Part shown: piece after piece, positions 22,637-36,300 of the stretch | How positions within the stretch are numbered: position 1 is the first letter of the stretch | How the letters are laid out: every line of letters begins with the position of its first letter | Source of the DNA: Wurfbainia villosa | Taxonomy: Eukaryota; Streptophyta; Magnoliopsida; Zingiberales; Zingiberaceae | Assembly (NCBI GenBank): GCA_025175895.1 | Contig: CM046000.1 | Coordinates: 95,526,753-95,590,752, forward strand | DNA: 64,000 bases | Reading direction: 5' to 3' | Made by a program: the position numbers and the translations under genes | The notes under the pieces: model-generated | The model's database searches: none | The model's input: only the letters and a program-made list of their open reading frames with translations | What the model was told of the DNA's origin: nothing

Positions 22637-24798
22637 CACACATCACACGAATGCAGGATACAACATGTGTAGACATAATCACTATTTAAAATTTTGCAAG
22701 AAAAGGAAATTTATTCTAGTTATACCTGACGTATCATGTGTAGTGGGAATGACATCAACCGTAGCGACCCTCGCTAGAATTGCCTCTATCCGTATCCACG
22801 CCGAGTATCGTCGAGATAGCTTCACAAAGCCACGAGCCTCATCTTCGTAAAAGTTACTAGCCTCAAGTCGAAGACGATGTGATCCGAGAGACGATCACAA
22901 TCGGAATCAAATTCGGATCTAAAAACAAGCACCATGAACTCGCTTCTCGGAAGCGGTTTTCGTCAACCAATTGACGAAACCTTGGTCCTCCACCTATGAG
23001 GATTGCCGGAGATCCAATCCCTGGCAAGTAAGTCACTGTCAGAGTGCAAAATGCTGACCAAACAACCTCTCTATGAAGAGAGAAACAAGCTGCCCAACTG
23101 GACAGCTTGTGTTGGTGGAGAAGATAACCAACTAATCAATGGCCAATTGCTCCTTGGTTGCAAGCGGCCAAGGGAGGATGGCCGGAGGAGTCATTGGCAG
23201 CTGGTGGGTGGTGAGCAGCGAGGAGGAGGAGCTGCAACAAGCTTGGGCAGCGGCACAAGAGATGGGCGGCAACACCTTGGGCGGCAAGAGCAAGGGCTCC
23301 TCTCCTAGGGTGGGCGGCAATTCAATGGGTTGATTAGCATTTTACAAAAACCCTTAAGCCGTATTTTTATAGAGAACACATTCTCCTAATGGTTATTTCT
23401 TCATACCAAAACCCATTAACCTGCTCCAATAACTTAAGTTAAAATAAATCAAACCGCGTTGGTCTATTTTAAGTTAAAACGAACCGAACCAACTTTGGTT
23501 CATTCGTTTAAAACAAACCAAACCACTTTGGTTTATTTTCCACCATTGGATTAGAACCAAACCAATTTGGTTCATCCATCATATCTTCATTAGACTCGGT
23601 CCATCCATGCTTCCGATGCGACTGAAACCATTTCATACTCAGTCTTTGTTTGGTCCAACCAAACCTAGTCTCTCTCGATCTGAGAATCCTATTCTCAAAC
23701 TCATTTTAAATCCTTCAGATTACGCTTGTTGTTCGTGTGACGAAATAGGTTCCTGGTTTATGTTGTCTGTCTATAATTAACCATTAATTATAGAACGATC
23801 ATGAGTGGCACCTAGTAGTACATCATGATCCCCAATTAATCGAAAAATCAACGGTTGATTCCATAACCTTTTCTGAAACCCTTCAGCAGCTACAATGAAT
23901 CATGTTGCATTCCTTTCACTCACCTTATACCCACTTGGTTCAAGACATGGTCTATTGTGACAGTCCCTGTTAGGTGGCCGCATCGGAGGCTCATTGGCTC
24001 CCATGTCCCCGGATTAAAATTTTCACTAATGAAAGAATTAATCCGGATGGGATGAGCTTCCTTAGCACAACCTATTCGTCGTCGTGCTAACAACTTGAGT
24101 GGTAGCTTGAACAAACTAGTTGTTCAAGCAACACAACTCTTCTAGTTGGTTAGCCGCGGAAGAGACGACGGATGGATCGCCGGTTTTTGTGTTTGTCTTC
24201 GGGGTCCATGATTATACAATATATATTCATACACACACATGCATAATCAACACAAATAAGAACATGCTCAGATCTGTACATAAAGTTAAAATAACTTTAT
24301 ACCTCACGATCTTCTACCGTATGTCCTATCCTTCTCGTGGACGACGTGTGGACGAAGATCCTCCATGAGTAGAAGCCTTCTAGATCGCTTTCTTCTCTAC
24401 CTTGTCCGCTGCGAACAAAGAGAAGAAACAACAAATACCTTCCTATCTAGAACCGGCCACCAAATTATGGAACTTGGTGCAACCGCCGGTCAAGGAACAA
24501 TTGGATGATTCACGCCAACTTCAAGAAGTGTTGCCACGGCCACTTTGGAGAATAGGAGGAGGAAAAGAGCCGCCACCAATGGGAGGAGAACCGCCGCCAA
24601 GGAAGAAGGGAAAGACTCTAGGATGGGCGCCGCCAAGTGTTGATGGAGGAGGATGGGCGCCGCAATCAACTTGAAGGAAGGAGGTTGCCGCCACTTCTCT
24701 CCAAAACACTAGCCGCCTAATGAACCCTAGCCCACTTGTGGATGAGCCAAACCCTAATTCCAATTCTAAACCAATACTTGCCGCCAAGCCTAAGCCCC

Positions 24799-24806
24799 TA
24801 TTTATA
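24799..24806 (-). promoter_or_regulatory. TATA box of element F 3' LTR
   Basis: attctataaataggg on the minus strand; the same box is at 31796-31803 in the 5' LTR, where it would drive the genomic RNA. Confidence 0.6.
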
Positions 24807-24821
24807 GAATTAGGCTTAAGC

Positions 24822-25040
24822 CTCCTTTAATCTCCACCGTCGGATCTAGGATTTAATCTCCACCGCTTGGATCTAGGGTTTTATCCCAACCGCCGGATCT
24901 AGGTTTAATCCCAACCGATTCTAGGATTTCATCCTAACCATCGGATCTAGGATTTAATCCCAACCGCTGGTTCTAGGGTTTCATCCAACCATCGGATCTA
25001 GGATTTAATCCCAACCGCTGGTTCTAGGTTTTGTTTTACA
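24822..25040. repeat. Tandem array, unit about 27 bp, in LTR F
   Basis: About eight copies of a unit of the form ccgtcggatctagg plus gtttaatcccaa. The equivalent array in the 5' LTR is at about 31830-32050. It lies just upstream of the TATA box in the reading direction of the element, where copia enhancer repeats are often found. Confidence 0.75.
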
Positions 25041-25966
25041 TTCTTGGATCTAGACTTCATAAGGATTATATTAGGCTATAGGGACCATAAGAGGAGTTGG
25101 GTCTTGGCCACCCGATGGATCGGAACCACACAAACTTGATCCATCAATGATGTTCCATTCCACTAGAGGATCATCATTGAACTACCTCACCAACCCCCAT
25201 AAATCAATATGGGCTCCATATATTATTTGTACATTAATCTCCCCGTGTTTAAGATATCGAATGTCCGTCAATTAATTGATTTATCGACCATCAATTAATT
25301 AACATCTAATTCCTCGAGTAGTACCACTCAACCTTATCATCATGTTGACTAAGTCAACCAGCTGGGTTTATATGATGAACCTTATGAGCTCCTCAAGGGG
25401 ACATCATCAACCTAATATATAGGACACGGTTTCCTCCTATAATCAACGGCACACCATGTAAATAATATTATTTCCCAACTTACCGGGCATATTGATTTAA
25501 TCCATCTAAATCTCACCCACTGATAAATCAAAGAAATAAATACTAAGTACATGTGCCCGTTATTATATCGGGATTAAGAGCATGTACAACATAATATCCG
25601 AGGTCCGATTCAATCATGTAGTCAGTACTAAATTGAATCACCTCTATGTCGGTCCTGCTCAATACACCTAAGTGTACCAGTGTAACTCTATGTTCAAGAC
25701 AAAACAATACCAAGCTACACTACAACCATGCCAATGGTTTGTCCAAAACCATCTTGGTTGTGAGCCTCTACTTATATTTTACAAGGAACTGATAACATGA
25801 TCTTCTGTGCCACACCAAGCACCATGTTATCTACAATGTAAAATATTTAGACAATATGCACACATATATAATGAATATATAAAATGCAAACAATGATCAT
25901 GTGATTCTTATTTCAAAATAAAATGTTCATACAAAAAGAGCTAGGCTTTCAGTACACATTCCAACA

Positions 25967-25982
25967 ATCTCCCACTTATACT
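25967..25982 (-). other. Element F polypurine tract
   Basis: On the minus strand tataagtgggagat immediately precedes the LTR start. Confidence 0.75.
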
Positions 25983-25989
25983 AAAAGAC

Positions 25990-28470
25990 TATGCCGTCAT
26001 CACTCTGCCATACATCTGATCCCCATGTCCCCCACATGCCTATCAAACGCTTTCGCTGGAAGGGCCTTAGTGAATGGATCCGCCAGGTTATCCTCTGATG
26101 CAATCTTAGCGATAGCAACTTCTCCTCGCTTTACGATCTCTCGTATGAGGTGGTACTTGCGCTCTATGTGTTTTCTCGCCTTATGGGCTCGTGGTTTCTT
26201 CGAGTTTGCAACTGCACCACTATTATCACAATAAATTGTGATAGTTCTGGGCAAACCAGGAATCACATCTAAGTCCATCAAGAAGTTCCTGAGCCATACA
26301 GCTTCCTTGGCTGCCTCAGAGGCTGCCACATACTCAGCTTCCATGGTAGAGTCCGCCATGCATTTCTGCTTGACACTCCTCCATGCTATGGCTCCACCTC
26401 CAAAAGTAAACACAAACCCCAGGTAGACTTACTCTTGTCCCTATCTGATTGGAAATCTAAATCCATGTAACCCACAGGGACTAATTGATCTGCCCGGTAA
26501 ACCAGCATATAATCCTTAGTCCTTCTTAGGTACTTCAATATATGCTTTACCGCAGTCCAATGTCCCTGTCCAGGATTACTCTGATATCTGCTAACCATGC
26601 CCACGGTAAAGCAGATATCCGGTCTCGTACATAGCATACCATACATAAGGCTTCCTACTGCCGAAGCATAAGGAACCGCCTTCATGTCCTCTATCTCCTT
26701 TGATGTTCTGGGACACATCTCTTTAGATAAAGAAACTCCATGCCTAAAAGGTAGAAAACCTTTCTTGGAGTTCTGCATGCTAAAACGAGCAAGGATAGTG
26801 TCAATGTATGAAGCTTGAGATAAGCACAACATCCTTTTCTTGCGATCCCTTATAACTTTGATCCCAAGGATGTGTCCCACTTCTCCCAAGTCCTTTATAT
26901 CAAACTGTTTGGACAACCATACCCTTACATCTGATAACACTTTGATATTGTTGCCAATTAACAAAATGTCATCTACGTATAGTACAAGAAACACCACTAC
27001 ATTTCCGTCACATCTCTTGTATACACAAGGCTCATCCGGACTTTGAATAAATCCATATGACTGGATTACCTCATCGAAGCGGATGTTACAAGATCTAGAA
27101 GCTTGCTTCAATCCATAAATGGATCGATTAAGCTTACATACAAGATGCTCTTTGCCTTTAGCAATGAATCCCTCTGGTTGGCGCATATAGATGTTCTCCT
27201 CAAGACTTCCGTTAAGGAAAGCTGTCTTGACATCCATCTGCCAAATCTCATAATCCATATGAGCAGCTATAGATAAGAGAATCCGGATAGACTTAAGCAT
27301 AGCTACCGGCAAAAAGGTCTCCTCATAATCGATACCCTCTTTCTGAGTATACCCTTTCGCAACAAGCCTAGCTTTGAAGGTTTCAACCTTCCCGTCTACT
27401 CCTCTCTTTCTCTTGTAGATCCACTTGCATCCAATGGTTTTTACACCATCGGGTGGCTCTACTAGCTCCCAGACCTGATTAGAATCCATAGATTCTATCT
27501 CTGAATTCATCGCTCTTTGCCAAGATACTGCATCTCTATCTTGGATTGCCTCGTCATATGTCCAGGGATCAGGTTCATGTTCACCAGGGACTAAGTCCGA
27601 AGACTCTCCCAAAAACATGAATCTCTCGGGTTGTCTAACAACCCTCCCACTACGACGAGGTGCCTCCTGTGTATGCTCTGTGACACGCGGTGCAGTGACT
27701 TGTGGTGTCTCCTCTTGTACCGGTGGTACTGAAGTCGGGACTTCCCCTGTCATCTCCTCAAGAACAATCCTACTCGTGGGCTTGTGGTTCATCACATAGT
27801 CTTCCTCTAGAAATCTGGCATTCGTACTCACGATCACCTTCTGATCTCTAGGACTATAGAATAAACCACCCTTCGTTCCCTTAGGGTAGCCAACAAACAA
27901 GCGCACTTCTGTACGAGATTCCAACTTACCAGCATCTCCCTTCAGCACATGTGCTGGACTACCCCAAATCCGAATATGTCTTAGACTAGGCTTTCGATCC
28001 ACAACTCGTGGGAGTAGAGTGCGCTGACTTAGATGGAACCAAGTTCGAATGTGTCTTCTTTGTTTCGAGGAAACCCCGAGCAATTAGGTAACTCAGAATA
28101 ACTCATCATCGATCTGACCATCTCCATAAGAGTCCTATTCCTTCGCTCCGCCACACCATTCTGCTGGGGTGTGCCAGGTGCGGACAATTGGGATTGAATC
28201 CCAGCCTCTGATAAGTAACTCCTAAACTCTCCCAAGAGGTACTCACCACCACGATCAGATCGTAATGTCTTGATACTTTTACCTTGATGGTTCTTCACAT
28301 CAGCCTTGAATTCTTTGAACTTGTCAAAGCATTCAGACTTGCGGCGCATCAAGTAAATGTATCCATACCTTGAATAATCGTCTATAAAAGACGGCAAGTA
28401 TTCAAAGCCACCTCTTACTGGATAGTCATAGGACCACACAAATCGAGAATGAACCAATTCTAACACATCT
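25990..28470 (-). pseudogene. Element F integrase, reverse transcriptase and RNase H
   Basis: On the minus strand the integrase core is visible from about 28460: an Asp in LRSDRGGEY and a Glu in PQQNGVAERRNR, then a frameshift near 28060. A long frame follows from about 28083 to 26386 with the C-terminal integrase region, the connecting proline- and Glu-rich linker, and a nearly complete reverse transcriptase (KARLVAKGYTQKEGIDYEET, MDVKTAFLNGSL, YVDD at 26968-26979). RNase H continues in another frame at 26413-26000 (CDNSGAVANSKKP, HLIREIV, ADPFTKALP). Two frameshifts are the main lesions in this part. Confidence 0.92.
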
Positions 28471-28980
28471 TTGGCTCTATACCCTTGGCCTTAAAAGGCC
28501 TCTTGGTCATTTTACCTTCCGAGGCAAGATTGCAGTTGGGAGATCCTCCACCACTAATGAACCCAAAGGTCCATCACTATCAACCTTTGAATTCTACTTA
28601 GGTTAATATGACCAAGCCTTAGATGCCAAAGATATGTTTGGTCTCATTTCTTGAAGGTTCTTTTCTCTTATTAGATTTAGAAGATGAGTTATTTACTTCT
28701 ATTTGCATCGTGGGAGTTTTTGGTTCAATAGTATACAAATTGCCAACCAATGTACGAATAGATAATCTCCTATTCCTTTTATAACCACCTTGTCATTAAA
28801 AGCAGAATATCCATCCAAAACAATTTAGAAACTGAAATTAAATTCTTTCTAAAAGTAGGTACATAAAGACAATTTCTCAAAACCAAAATTTATTCCTATC
28901 AAAAGATAAATAAACGTCTCCCCCGCAATAGCCGCCACCTTTGAAGCATTGCCCATGAAGACGAGTAATCTCTCCCTCGG
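28471..28980 (-). pseudogene. Element F protease to integrase N-terminus, badly degraded
   Basis: On the minus strand the protease motif VDTGASDHVC can be read near 29010-29045, one frame off the gag frame. After that the sequence alternates between frames with many stops. A GAG-pre-integrase region is suggested by KGKMTK-like remnants near 28490-28520. I could not read a continuous domain. Confidence 0.6.
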
Positions 28981-29892
28981 CTAGTCATCGAGTTTCTGGA
29001 ACCCCGCAAAGTATTGCAGACATGATCGCTGGCTCCTGTATCTACACACCGTAATCGTAGATAACACCGCTAAACATGTTTCAACAACTAAACAAGAAGA
29101 TATACCTTTGTTCTTTCGGCGAGGATAGTCCGCCTTCCAATGTCCAGTCTGCTTGCAAGTGAAGCACTTGCCTTTCGGCTTTTTCACTCCTGCCTGAGGT
29201 CCCACTGCCACCTTCTTCGCTCCACCTTGCTTCTTCTTCTTCTTACCTTTCGGTTTGGAGGAAGAAACCTTCTGAGCGACCATGGCTTGAGAACTCTGAC
29301 GAAAAAGCCCCTCTGCCGCCTGGAGTTCTGTCAGAAGCTCCGCCAACGAATACAACCTCTTGTTCATGTTGTAGTTGAGGCGGAACTGCTCAAAACTCCT
29401 AGGCAGAGACTGGAGAATGATATCGACCTGGGTTTCCCCATCGATCTCAGCTCCGAGGACTTCCATCTCATTAAGATGAGCCATCATCTTGAGAACATGA
29501 TCCCTAACGGGTGTTCCCTCGACCATGGTGGTCGTCATCAAGTTTCTCATTGCCTCCTGCCTAGCCGCCCTACTCTGATGTCCGCAAAGTTCCTTGAGAT
29601 TGAACATCATGTCATAAACAGTGGCTATGATCTGATGCTGATGTTGCAGCACATTTGACATAGATGCCAAAATGTAACACCGCGCCATCTCATCTGCCTT
29701 AACCCATTTCTTATAATGTTCTTTCTCCTTTTCATCAGAGTCATCGGAGGGCTTAGGAGGACAGACCTCGAAGAGTACAAATTTGTACTCCTCCGCAGTT
29801 AGGACAATATCTAGGTTTCTTTTCCAATCAATGTAGTTTGGACCAGTAAGTTTGTTTTCTTTTAAAATCACAGCAAGTGGGTTGAAAGCCAT
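28981..29892 (-). pseudogene. Element F gag
   Basis: The minus-strand ATG at 29892 opens MAFNPLAVILKENKLTGPNY, the Angela/BARE-type gag. The capsid-like part runs about 200 residues, then a basic Lys-rich stretch. The zinc knuckle reads CFTCKQTGHWKADYP, so its last Cys is Tyr (codon on the minus strand at 29127-29125). Soon after, the frame leaves the protease frame, and it ends at 28981. The knuckle binds packaged RNA in working elements; here it should not hold zinc normally. Confidence 0.9.
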
Positions 29893-30937
29893 TTGAAATT
29901 CTAAAAATCACAATGATCAAAATATTAGATTTAAAATATTATTGATTCCTCAAAACAATAAAATCCTGAAATCAACCAACACCTCAAAACACCGAGAATA
30001 TCGCATGCCACGATAGTGTGGATGTATACGAATTCTACATTTGTAAGAGGAGGTTTTACCCATTAATTTTATTATCTTGTCAACCTTACTTTTTGACAAA
30101 TAAAATTAATAGTTGGTTCCTCTTTAGCCCTACAAATAAAAGCAGTGACTCCGATGGGGAGGATACCTTTATTTGTATCTAAGTGTGCACCATTACACGA
30201 TACTAAGGGAATTATTTCGGATTATGTGCCTTACCGATGGGGAAGTACACACGCTCCTAAATAATTTCCTATAACCATTATTTGACCTAGTGATCCGCAA
30301 ACAAACCCATCCGATGGGGAGGAAGGCACTCAAAGCCAACGCGCAAGTTTGTTGCATCACACGTCAAATTGTAATGGAGGCCGCGGGAATTAATTAAAAT
30401 ATCCCTCTCCCACTTAGTAAATTGAAATCGAGGAATTTTAAACATACACAACATGCATATAAAGCAAATAAGCAATAAATATGGAAAAACAGAATTTTTT
30501 CCAACTATTATGGCATTGTCCTCCAATATGCATCCCGTCGTGTCGCCACCTCGTCCGCTCCACCTTTTCCCGTGCGCAAGTCACCAAAGATATCCGAGCC
30601 GAGATAAATCATTTTATTTACATCCATCGATCCTATACTCCACGAAGGAGTGTACAAATGATCTAGATCGAAAGTAAAATAAAATGATCGGCTATACAAT
30701 GCCATATTTAATTACAAAAATTAAATACTAATCTAGCCTCGTCAACCCCGAGGATTCAAATAATAAATTTTTACACACATCCATTCACATACACACACAT
30801 GGCCATAATAGTCGGATCTTATGCCTGCAACCAAAGAGTTAAACTACGCATATCCTACTATTATCCGGCACATATAATATATGAAAAATGCATAAAAAAT
30901 TAACCGAATCCTAAACACACAAAACCGGAAACCGATG
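29893..30937 (-). other. Element F untranslated leader
   Basis: No gene. Three copies of a ccgatggggagg-like motif (about 30149, 30234 and 30309) lie in it, the last as part of a cccat-ccg-atggg hairpin at 30306-30318. Small open frames here have no recognisable domain. Confidence 0.6.
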
Positions 30938-30949
30938 GCTCTGATACCA
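30938..30949 (-). other. Element F primer-binding site
   Basis: On the minus strand tggtatcagagc follows the LTR end by two bases, matching the initiator-Met tRNA complement. Confidence 0.95.
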
Positions 30950-30951
30950 AT

Positions 30952-32973
30952 TGTTAGGTGGCCGCATCGGAGGCTCATTGGCTCCCATGTCCCCGGATTA
31001 AAATTTTCACTAATGAAAGAATTAATCCGGATGGGATGAGCATCCTTAGCACAACCTATTCGTCGTCGTGCTAACAACTTGAGTGGTCGCTTGAATAAAC
31101 TAGTTGTTCAAGCAACACAACTCTTCTAGTTGGTTAGCTGCGGAAGAGACGATGGATGGATCGCCGGTTTTTGTGTTTGTCTTCGGGGTCCATGATTATA
31201 CAATATATATTCATACACACACATGCATAATCAAAACAAATAAGAACATGCTCAGATCTGTACATAAAGTTAAAATAACTTTATACCTCACGATCTTCTA
31301 CCGTATGTCCTATCCTTCTCGTGGACGACGTGTGGACGAAGATCCTCCACGAGTAGAAGCCTTCTAGATCGCTTTCTTCTCTACCTTGTCCACTGCGAAC
31401 AAAGAGAAGAAACAACAAATACCTTCCTATCTAGAACCGGCCACCAAATTATGGAACTTGGTGCAACCGCCGGTCAAGGAACAATTGGATGATTCGCCGG
31501 CCAACTTCATAGTGTTTGCCGCCACTTTGGAGAATAGGGAGGAGGAAAAGAGCCGGCCACCAATGGGAGGAGAACCGCTGGCCAAGGAAGAAGGGAAAGA
31601 CCTCTAGGATGGGCGTCGGCCAAGTGTTGATGGAGGAGGATGGGCGCCGGCAATCAACTTGAAGGAAGGAGGTTGCCGCCCACTTCTTTGCTCCAAAACC
31701 CTAGCCGCCCAATGAACCCTAGCCGCCCACTTGTGGATGAGCCAAACCCTAATTCCAATTCTAAACCAATACTTGCCGCCCAAGCCTAAGCCCCCTATTT
31801 ATAGAATTAGGCTTAAGCCTCCTTTAATCTCCACCGTCGGATCTAAGGATTTAATCTCCACCGTCGGATCTAGGGTTTTATCCCAACCGTCGGATCTAGG
31901 GTTTAATCCCAACCGTCGATTCTAGGATTTCATCCTAACCATCGGATCTAGGGATTTAATCCCAACCGTTGGTTCTAGGGTTTCATCCAACCATCGGATC
32001 TAGGGATTTAATCCCAACCGTTGGTTCTAGGTTTTGTTTTACATTCTTGGATCTAGACTTCATAAGGATTATTTTAGGCTACGATAGGGACCATAAGGAG
32101 GAGTTGGGTCTTGGCCACCCGATGGATCGGAACCACACAAACTTGATCCATCAATGATGTTCCATTCCACTAGAGGATCATCATTGAACTACCTCACCAA
32201 CCCCCATAAATCAATATGGGCTCCATATATTATTTGTACATTAATCTCCCCGTGTTTAAGATATCGAATGTCCGTCAATTAATTGATTTACTGACCATCA
32301 ATTAATTAACATCTAATTCCTCGAGTAGTACCACTCAACCTTATCATCATGTTGACTAAGTCAACCAGCTGGGTTTACATGATGAACCTTATGAGCTCCT
32401 CAAGGGGACATCATCAACCTAATATATAGGACACAGTTTCCTCCTATAATCAACGGCACACCATGTAAATAATATTATTTCCCAACTTACCGGGCATATT
32501 GATTTAATCCATCTAAATCTCACCCACTGGTAAATCAAAGAAATAAATACTAAGTACATGTGCCCGTTATTATATCGGGATTAAGAGCATGTACAACATA
32601 ATATCCGAGGTCCGATTCAATCATGTAGTCAATACTAAATTGAATCACTTCTATGTCGGTCTTGCTCAATACACCTAAGTGTACCAGTGTAACTCTGTGT
32701 TCAAGACAAAACAATACCAAGCTACACTACAACCATGCCAATGGTTTGTCTAAAACCATCTTGGTTGTGAGCCTCTACTTATATTTTACAAGGAACTGAT
32801 AACATGATCTTTTGTGCCACACCAAGCACCATGTTATCTACAATGTAAAATATTTAGACAATATGCACACATATATAATGAATATATAAAATGCAAACAA
32901 TGATCATGTGATTCTTATTTCAAAATAAAATGTTCATACAAAAAGAGCTAGGCTTTCAGTATACATTCCAACA
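30952..32973 (-). repeat. Element F 5' LTR
   Basis: 2022 bp, TGTTGG at 32973 to CTAACA at 30952 on the minus strand, followed outward by TSD gtccc. TATA box at 31796-31803. Most of it is nearly identical to the 3' LTR, which points to a fairly recent insertion. Confidence 0.94.
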
Positions 32974-33770
32974 GTCCCCACTAGGCTAACTACGTCACAC
33001 CTAGCCTAAGTATTACTTCCTCGTCCTCCGAATTCTAGTTACTGCACATGTATCCAAGAGTACCATACTCTAAACATGTAATACTTTGGCCAAAGACTTT
33101 AGTAACAATCCGACGAGAGGCCATAGGGTATACATCTCCTTGCAAGGAGTGGTGAATCCTCTATAGGCTATTCAAACACCTTCGGTCACTTCGACTTATA
33201 CCCAATCATCTCGGGTCCATATCTCCTCAGAGATGCTTGCTTAAGATGTCAAAGCATAAGTCTCCATGACCAAGATGACTTGAATACTGCAAGTCGAAGG
33301 AGTATCACACTTAAGCTGTTGTAAGAACTTCATTGACATATCCATATATGCAGAGAACCATATGAAGTCTTACAACTGGTCACTTCAATGAACTAGTTAC
33401 CATAACTAGCATCCACGATTAACTCCGGACATCACAATGTCTGCAGCTAGTGAGGAACAACTACTTGGATAAACCAAAGAGTATACCTCGTGCTAGTCTC
33501 AACAGAATCGATGGCATCCGAATCCATCAATTCATTGACTAGGGATAATTCTAATACATCATAATTACACATGTAGAGATACTCACTAGTTGTGATCCAA
33601 TCACAAATTCTCTCATTCTATGAATCATATTGCGGACATTGAGTAAATGAGTTTAAGATCCAATCAAATACATGAAAACATGTATACTCAAATAGTGAAT
33701 CTTCATTTATCAAATAAATGGTACAACCATAAGGCGATTGCCTTATGAAACCTCTCATATATTACTAACA

Positions 33771-36300
33771 AACTCCCACTTGGTCTAATGGCAATCGCCA
33801 CGGTATCCAATACCATAAGCTCTAACATGACCCTTAAACTTACTCTGAGGTAAGAACTTAGTTAAAGGGTCCGCTAAGTTCCTTTCAGTGGGAATCTTCT
33901 CGATTTGTATTCCTTCCTACTGATGATCTCCCTGATCAAATGATAGCAGCGAAGCACATTTTTGAATCATTGATGAGACCTTATCAAGTTCAGAGATGAA
34001 CTTCTCGATCCAAACCAGTTTCTTTGTTGCTTCCAAAGCTACATTGTATTATGCCTCAGTGGTGAAATTCACTATAGTGTTTTGCTTGGAACTTTTCTAA
34101 CCTATTGCACCTCCATTTATGGTAAATATGTACCCAGATTGAGACCTGGAATCATCCTCGTCTGTCTGGAATCTGGCATTCGTATACCTGCATATTACCA
34201 TATCACCTTCTCCATATATTAGGAACACATCCTTAGTTCTTTTTAAGTACTTAAGGATTGTCTTAACAGCCGCCCAATGATCCATTCCTGGATCAAACTG
34301 ATATCTGCTCATGACACTCAGAGCATACGATACATCGGGCCTCGTATATAACATAGCATACATGATAGATCCTATTGCAGATGCATAGGGAATCTGACTC
34401 ATGCAAATCCTCTCATCTTCTGTGTGCGAACACATCGACTTTGAAAGGTGTATCCCATGCATGATGGGAAGGAAACCTTTCTTGGATTCCAACATGCTAA
34501 ACCTCTTTAGCACTCGGTCTATATATATAGACTGCGAAAGACCAAGCAACCGTTTCGATCTATCTCTATAGATCTAAATCCCAAGGATGTAAATCACTTC
34601 ACCCAAGTCTTTCATGGAGAATATTTTGGATAACCAAATTTTGATCGACTGTAAGATAGATATATCGTTTCCTATAAGTAATATGTCATCGACATATAAT
34701 ACTAGGAACATGACTGCACTCCCACTAACCTTCTTGTACACACAGGGTTCGACTGGATTTTACGAGAAATCAAACCTTTTGATTGTCTCATCAAAATGGA
34801 TATTCCAGCTACTGGATGCTTACTTTAATCCATATATGGATCGTCAAAGCTTGCTTACCTTTGTTTTATCAACCGATGTGAAACCCTCGGGTTGTATCAT
34901 ATACACGTTCTCGAGTAGGTTTCCATTAAGAAAAGTCATTTTTTACATCCATCTACCATATCTCATAATAATAATGAGCCGCTATGGCCAAGAGCATCTG
35001 AATGAATTTAAGCATAGCTACTGGTGAATAGGTCCCATTATAATCAACACTTTTTTTTTACGATAGCCTTTCGCCACTAATCTAGCCTTATAGGTAATCA
35101 CAGTACTATCCATGTCGGTTTTCTTCTTGAAAACTCACTTGCACCCTATAGGCTTAATGCCTTCGGGTGGGTCCACCAAGTTCCAAACTTGATTTTCATA
35201 CATGGAATCCATTTCTGACTTCATGGCTTCAGGCCATTTGTCCCTTTCTGAACTTTTCAAAATTTCTTCATAACTGGTAGGCTCCTCATGTTCAATGAGT
35301 AACACGTCGTTTGATTCACTTACGAGAAATCCATATCTCTCAGGAATGTTGCGTGTCCTACCAGATCTACGAAGATGTGGTGTCACAATAGGTTCAGTCG
35401 ATGTCTCATCACTATGAGTTATCGGTTGAGGTGCTTGACCAGGTATCTCCTCAATGTCTACTGGAGTCTCTTGAACCTCCTCAAGTTCAACGACACTCCC
35501 ACTGTTTTCTTGCAAGAGAAACTCTTTCTTTAGAAACACAACATTCCTTGAAACAAACACCTTTTGATCTAAGGGATGATATAATTGGTAACCCCTCGTT
35601 TCCTTAGGGTATCCAATAAATAGACATTTATCAGACTTAGCATCCAATATGTCTGACACAGTCCGCTTCACATAAGCAGGACAACACCATATCTTCAAGT
35701 AAGATAAATGAGGTTTCTTACTAGCCTATATCTCATATGGAGTAGTAGAGACTACCTTGGTCGGGACTCTGTTTAACAAGTAAATAGTTATTTGAAGTGC
35801 ATAGCCCAAAAATAACTTGGGAAGATTCGCGTGATTCATCATTAACCTGACCATATCCAACAAGGTCTAGTTTCGCCTCTCAGATACACCATTAAATTGT
35901 GGTGTATTCGGCGGAGTCCATTGACAAAATATACCATCGTCCCTCAGATAATCTAGAAACTCTTGACTCAAGTATTCACCACCTCGATCCAATCGAAGTA
36001 TTTTAATACTCTTGCCAAGTTGTTTCTCTACCTCATGTTTGAATTCTTTGAACCTTTCAAAGGCTTCATACTTGTGTTTCATCAAGAACACATACCCAAA
36101 CCGTGAGTGATCATCATGAAGGTAATGAAGTAGCTATAACCTCCTAATGCTTGAGTTGATATAGGTCCGCATATATCAGTATATATTAGACCAAGCAACT
36201 CACCCACCGGTTCACCTTTTCCAGTAAAAGGTAATTTTGTCATCTTGCCCTTTAAGCATAATTCACATGTATCGTATGAATCTAATTCAAACGATTCCAA
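33771..36300 (-). pseudogene. Element E integrase, reverse transcriptase and RNase H
   Basis: On the minus strand the integrase core reads from about 36300: an Asp in LIYTDICGP, the LRLDRGGEY block in which the second catalytic region is partly changed (LRSD reads LRLD, Asp kept), and a Glu in PQFNGVSERRN. Several frameshifts and stops separate it from the C-terminal integrase (35698-35135) and from the reverse transcriptase. YVDD is readable at 34685-34696 but its frame is broken on both sides. RNase H continues at 34549-34097. A polypurine tract (ccaagtgggagtt on the minus strand) lies at 33771-33783. The most decayed pol of the Angela copies. Confidence 0.88.

Larger units (their letters stand above)
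23968..25966 (-). repeat. Element F 3' LTR
   Basis: On the minus strand it starts TGTTGGAATGTGTACTG at 25966 and ends GCGGCCACCTAACA at 23968. A TATA box (ctataaatag on the minus strand) is at 24799-24806. A short tandem array is at 24822-25040. Compared with the 5' LTR it has lost single or paired G/C bases at many runs between 24540 and 25040. Confidence 0.94.
23968..32973 (-). mobile_element. Element F: Angela-related Ty1/copia retrotransposon, minus strand, complete with TSD
   Basis: 9006 bp, LTRs of about 2.0 kb, perfect 5-bp duplication gtccc (23963-23967 and 32974-32978). Order on the minus strand: 5' LTR, primer-binding site, leader, gag, protease, integrase, RT, RNase H, polypurine tract, 3' LTR. 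Gag (MAFNPLAVILKENKLTGPNY) belongs to an Angela/BARE-related group but a different family from C, E and G. Confidence 0.95.
22637..33770 (-). repeat. Element E 3' LTR, split by element F
   Basis: LTR sequence occupies 22637-23967 and 32979-33770. On the minus strand it starts TGTTAGTAATATATGA at 33770. The first bases at 22637 correspond to a point about 120 bases inside the LTR end of element C, where element B cut in. Element F lies between, with TSD gtccc. A frame near 23003-23320, rich in Gly and Glu, is LTR sequence equivalent to that near 8430-8670. Confidence 0.9.

Noticed and set aside
22637..23967. A separate solo LTR next to element B
   Set aside because: It is the first part of the LTR of E; the sequence resumes at 32979 after element F with a matching gtccc duplication.
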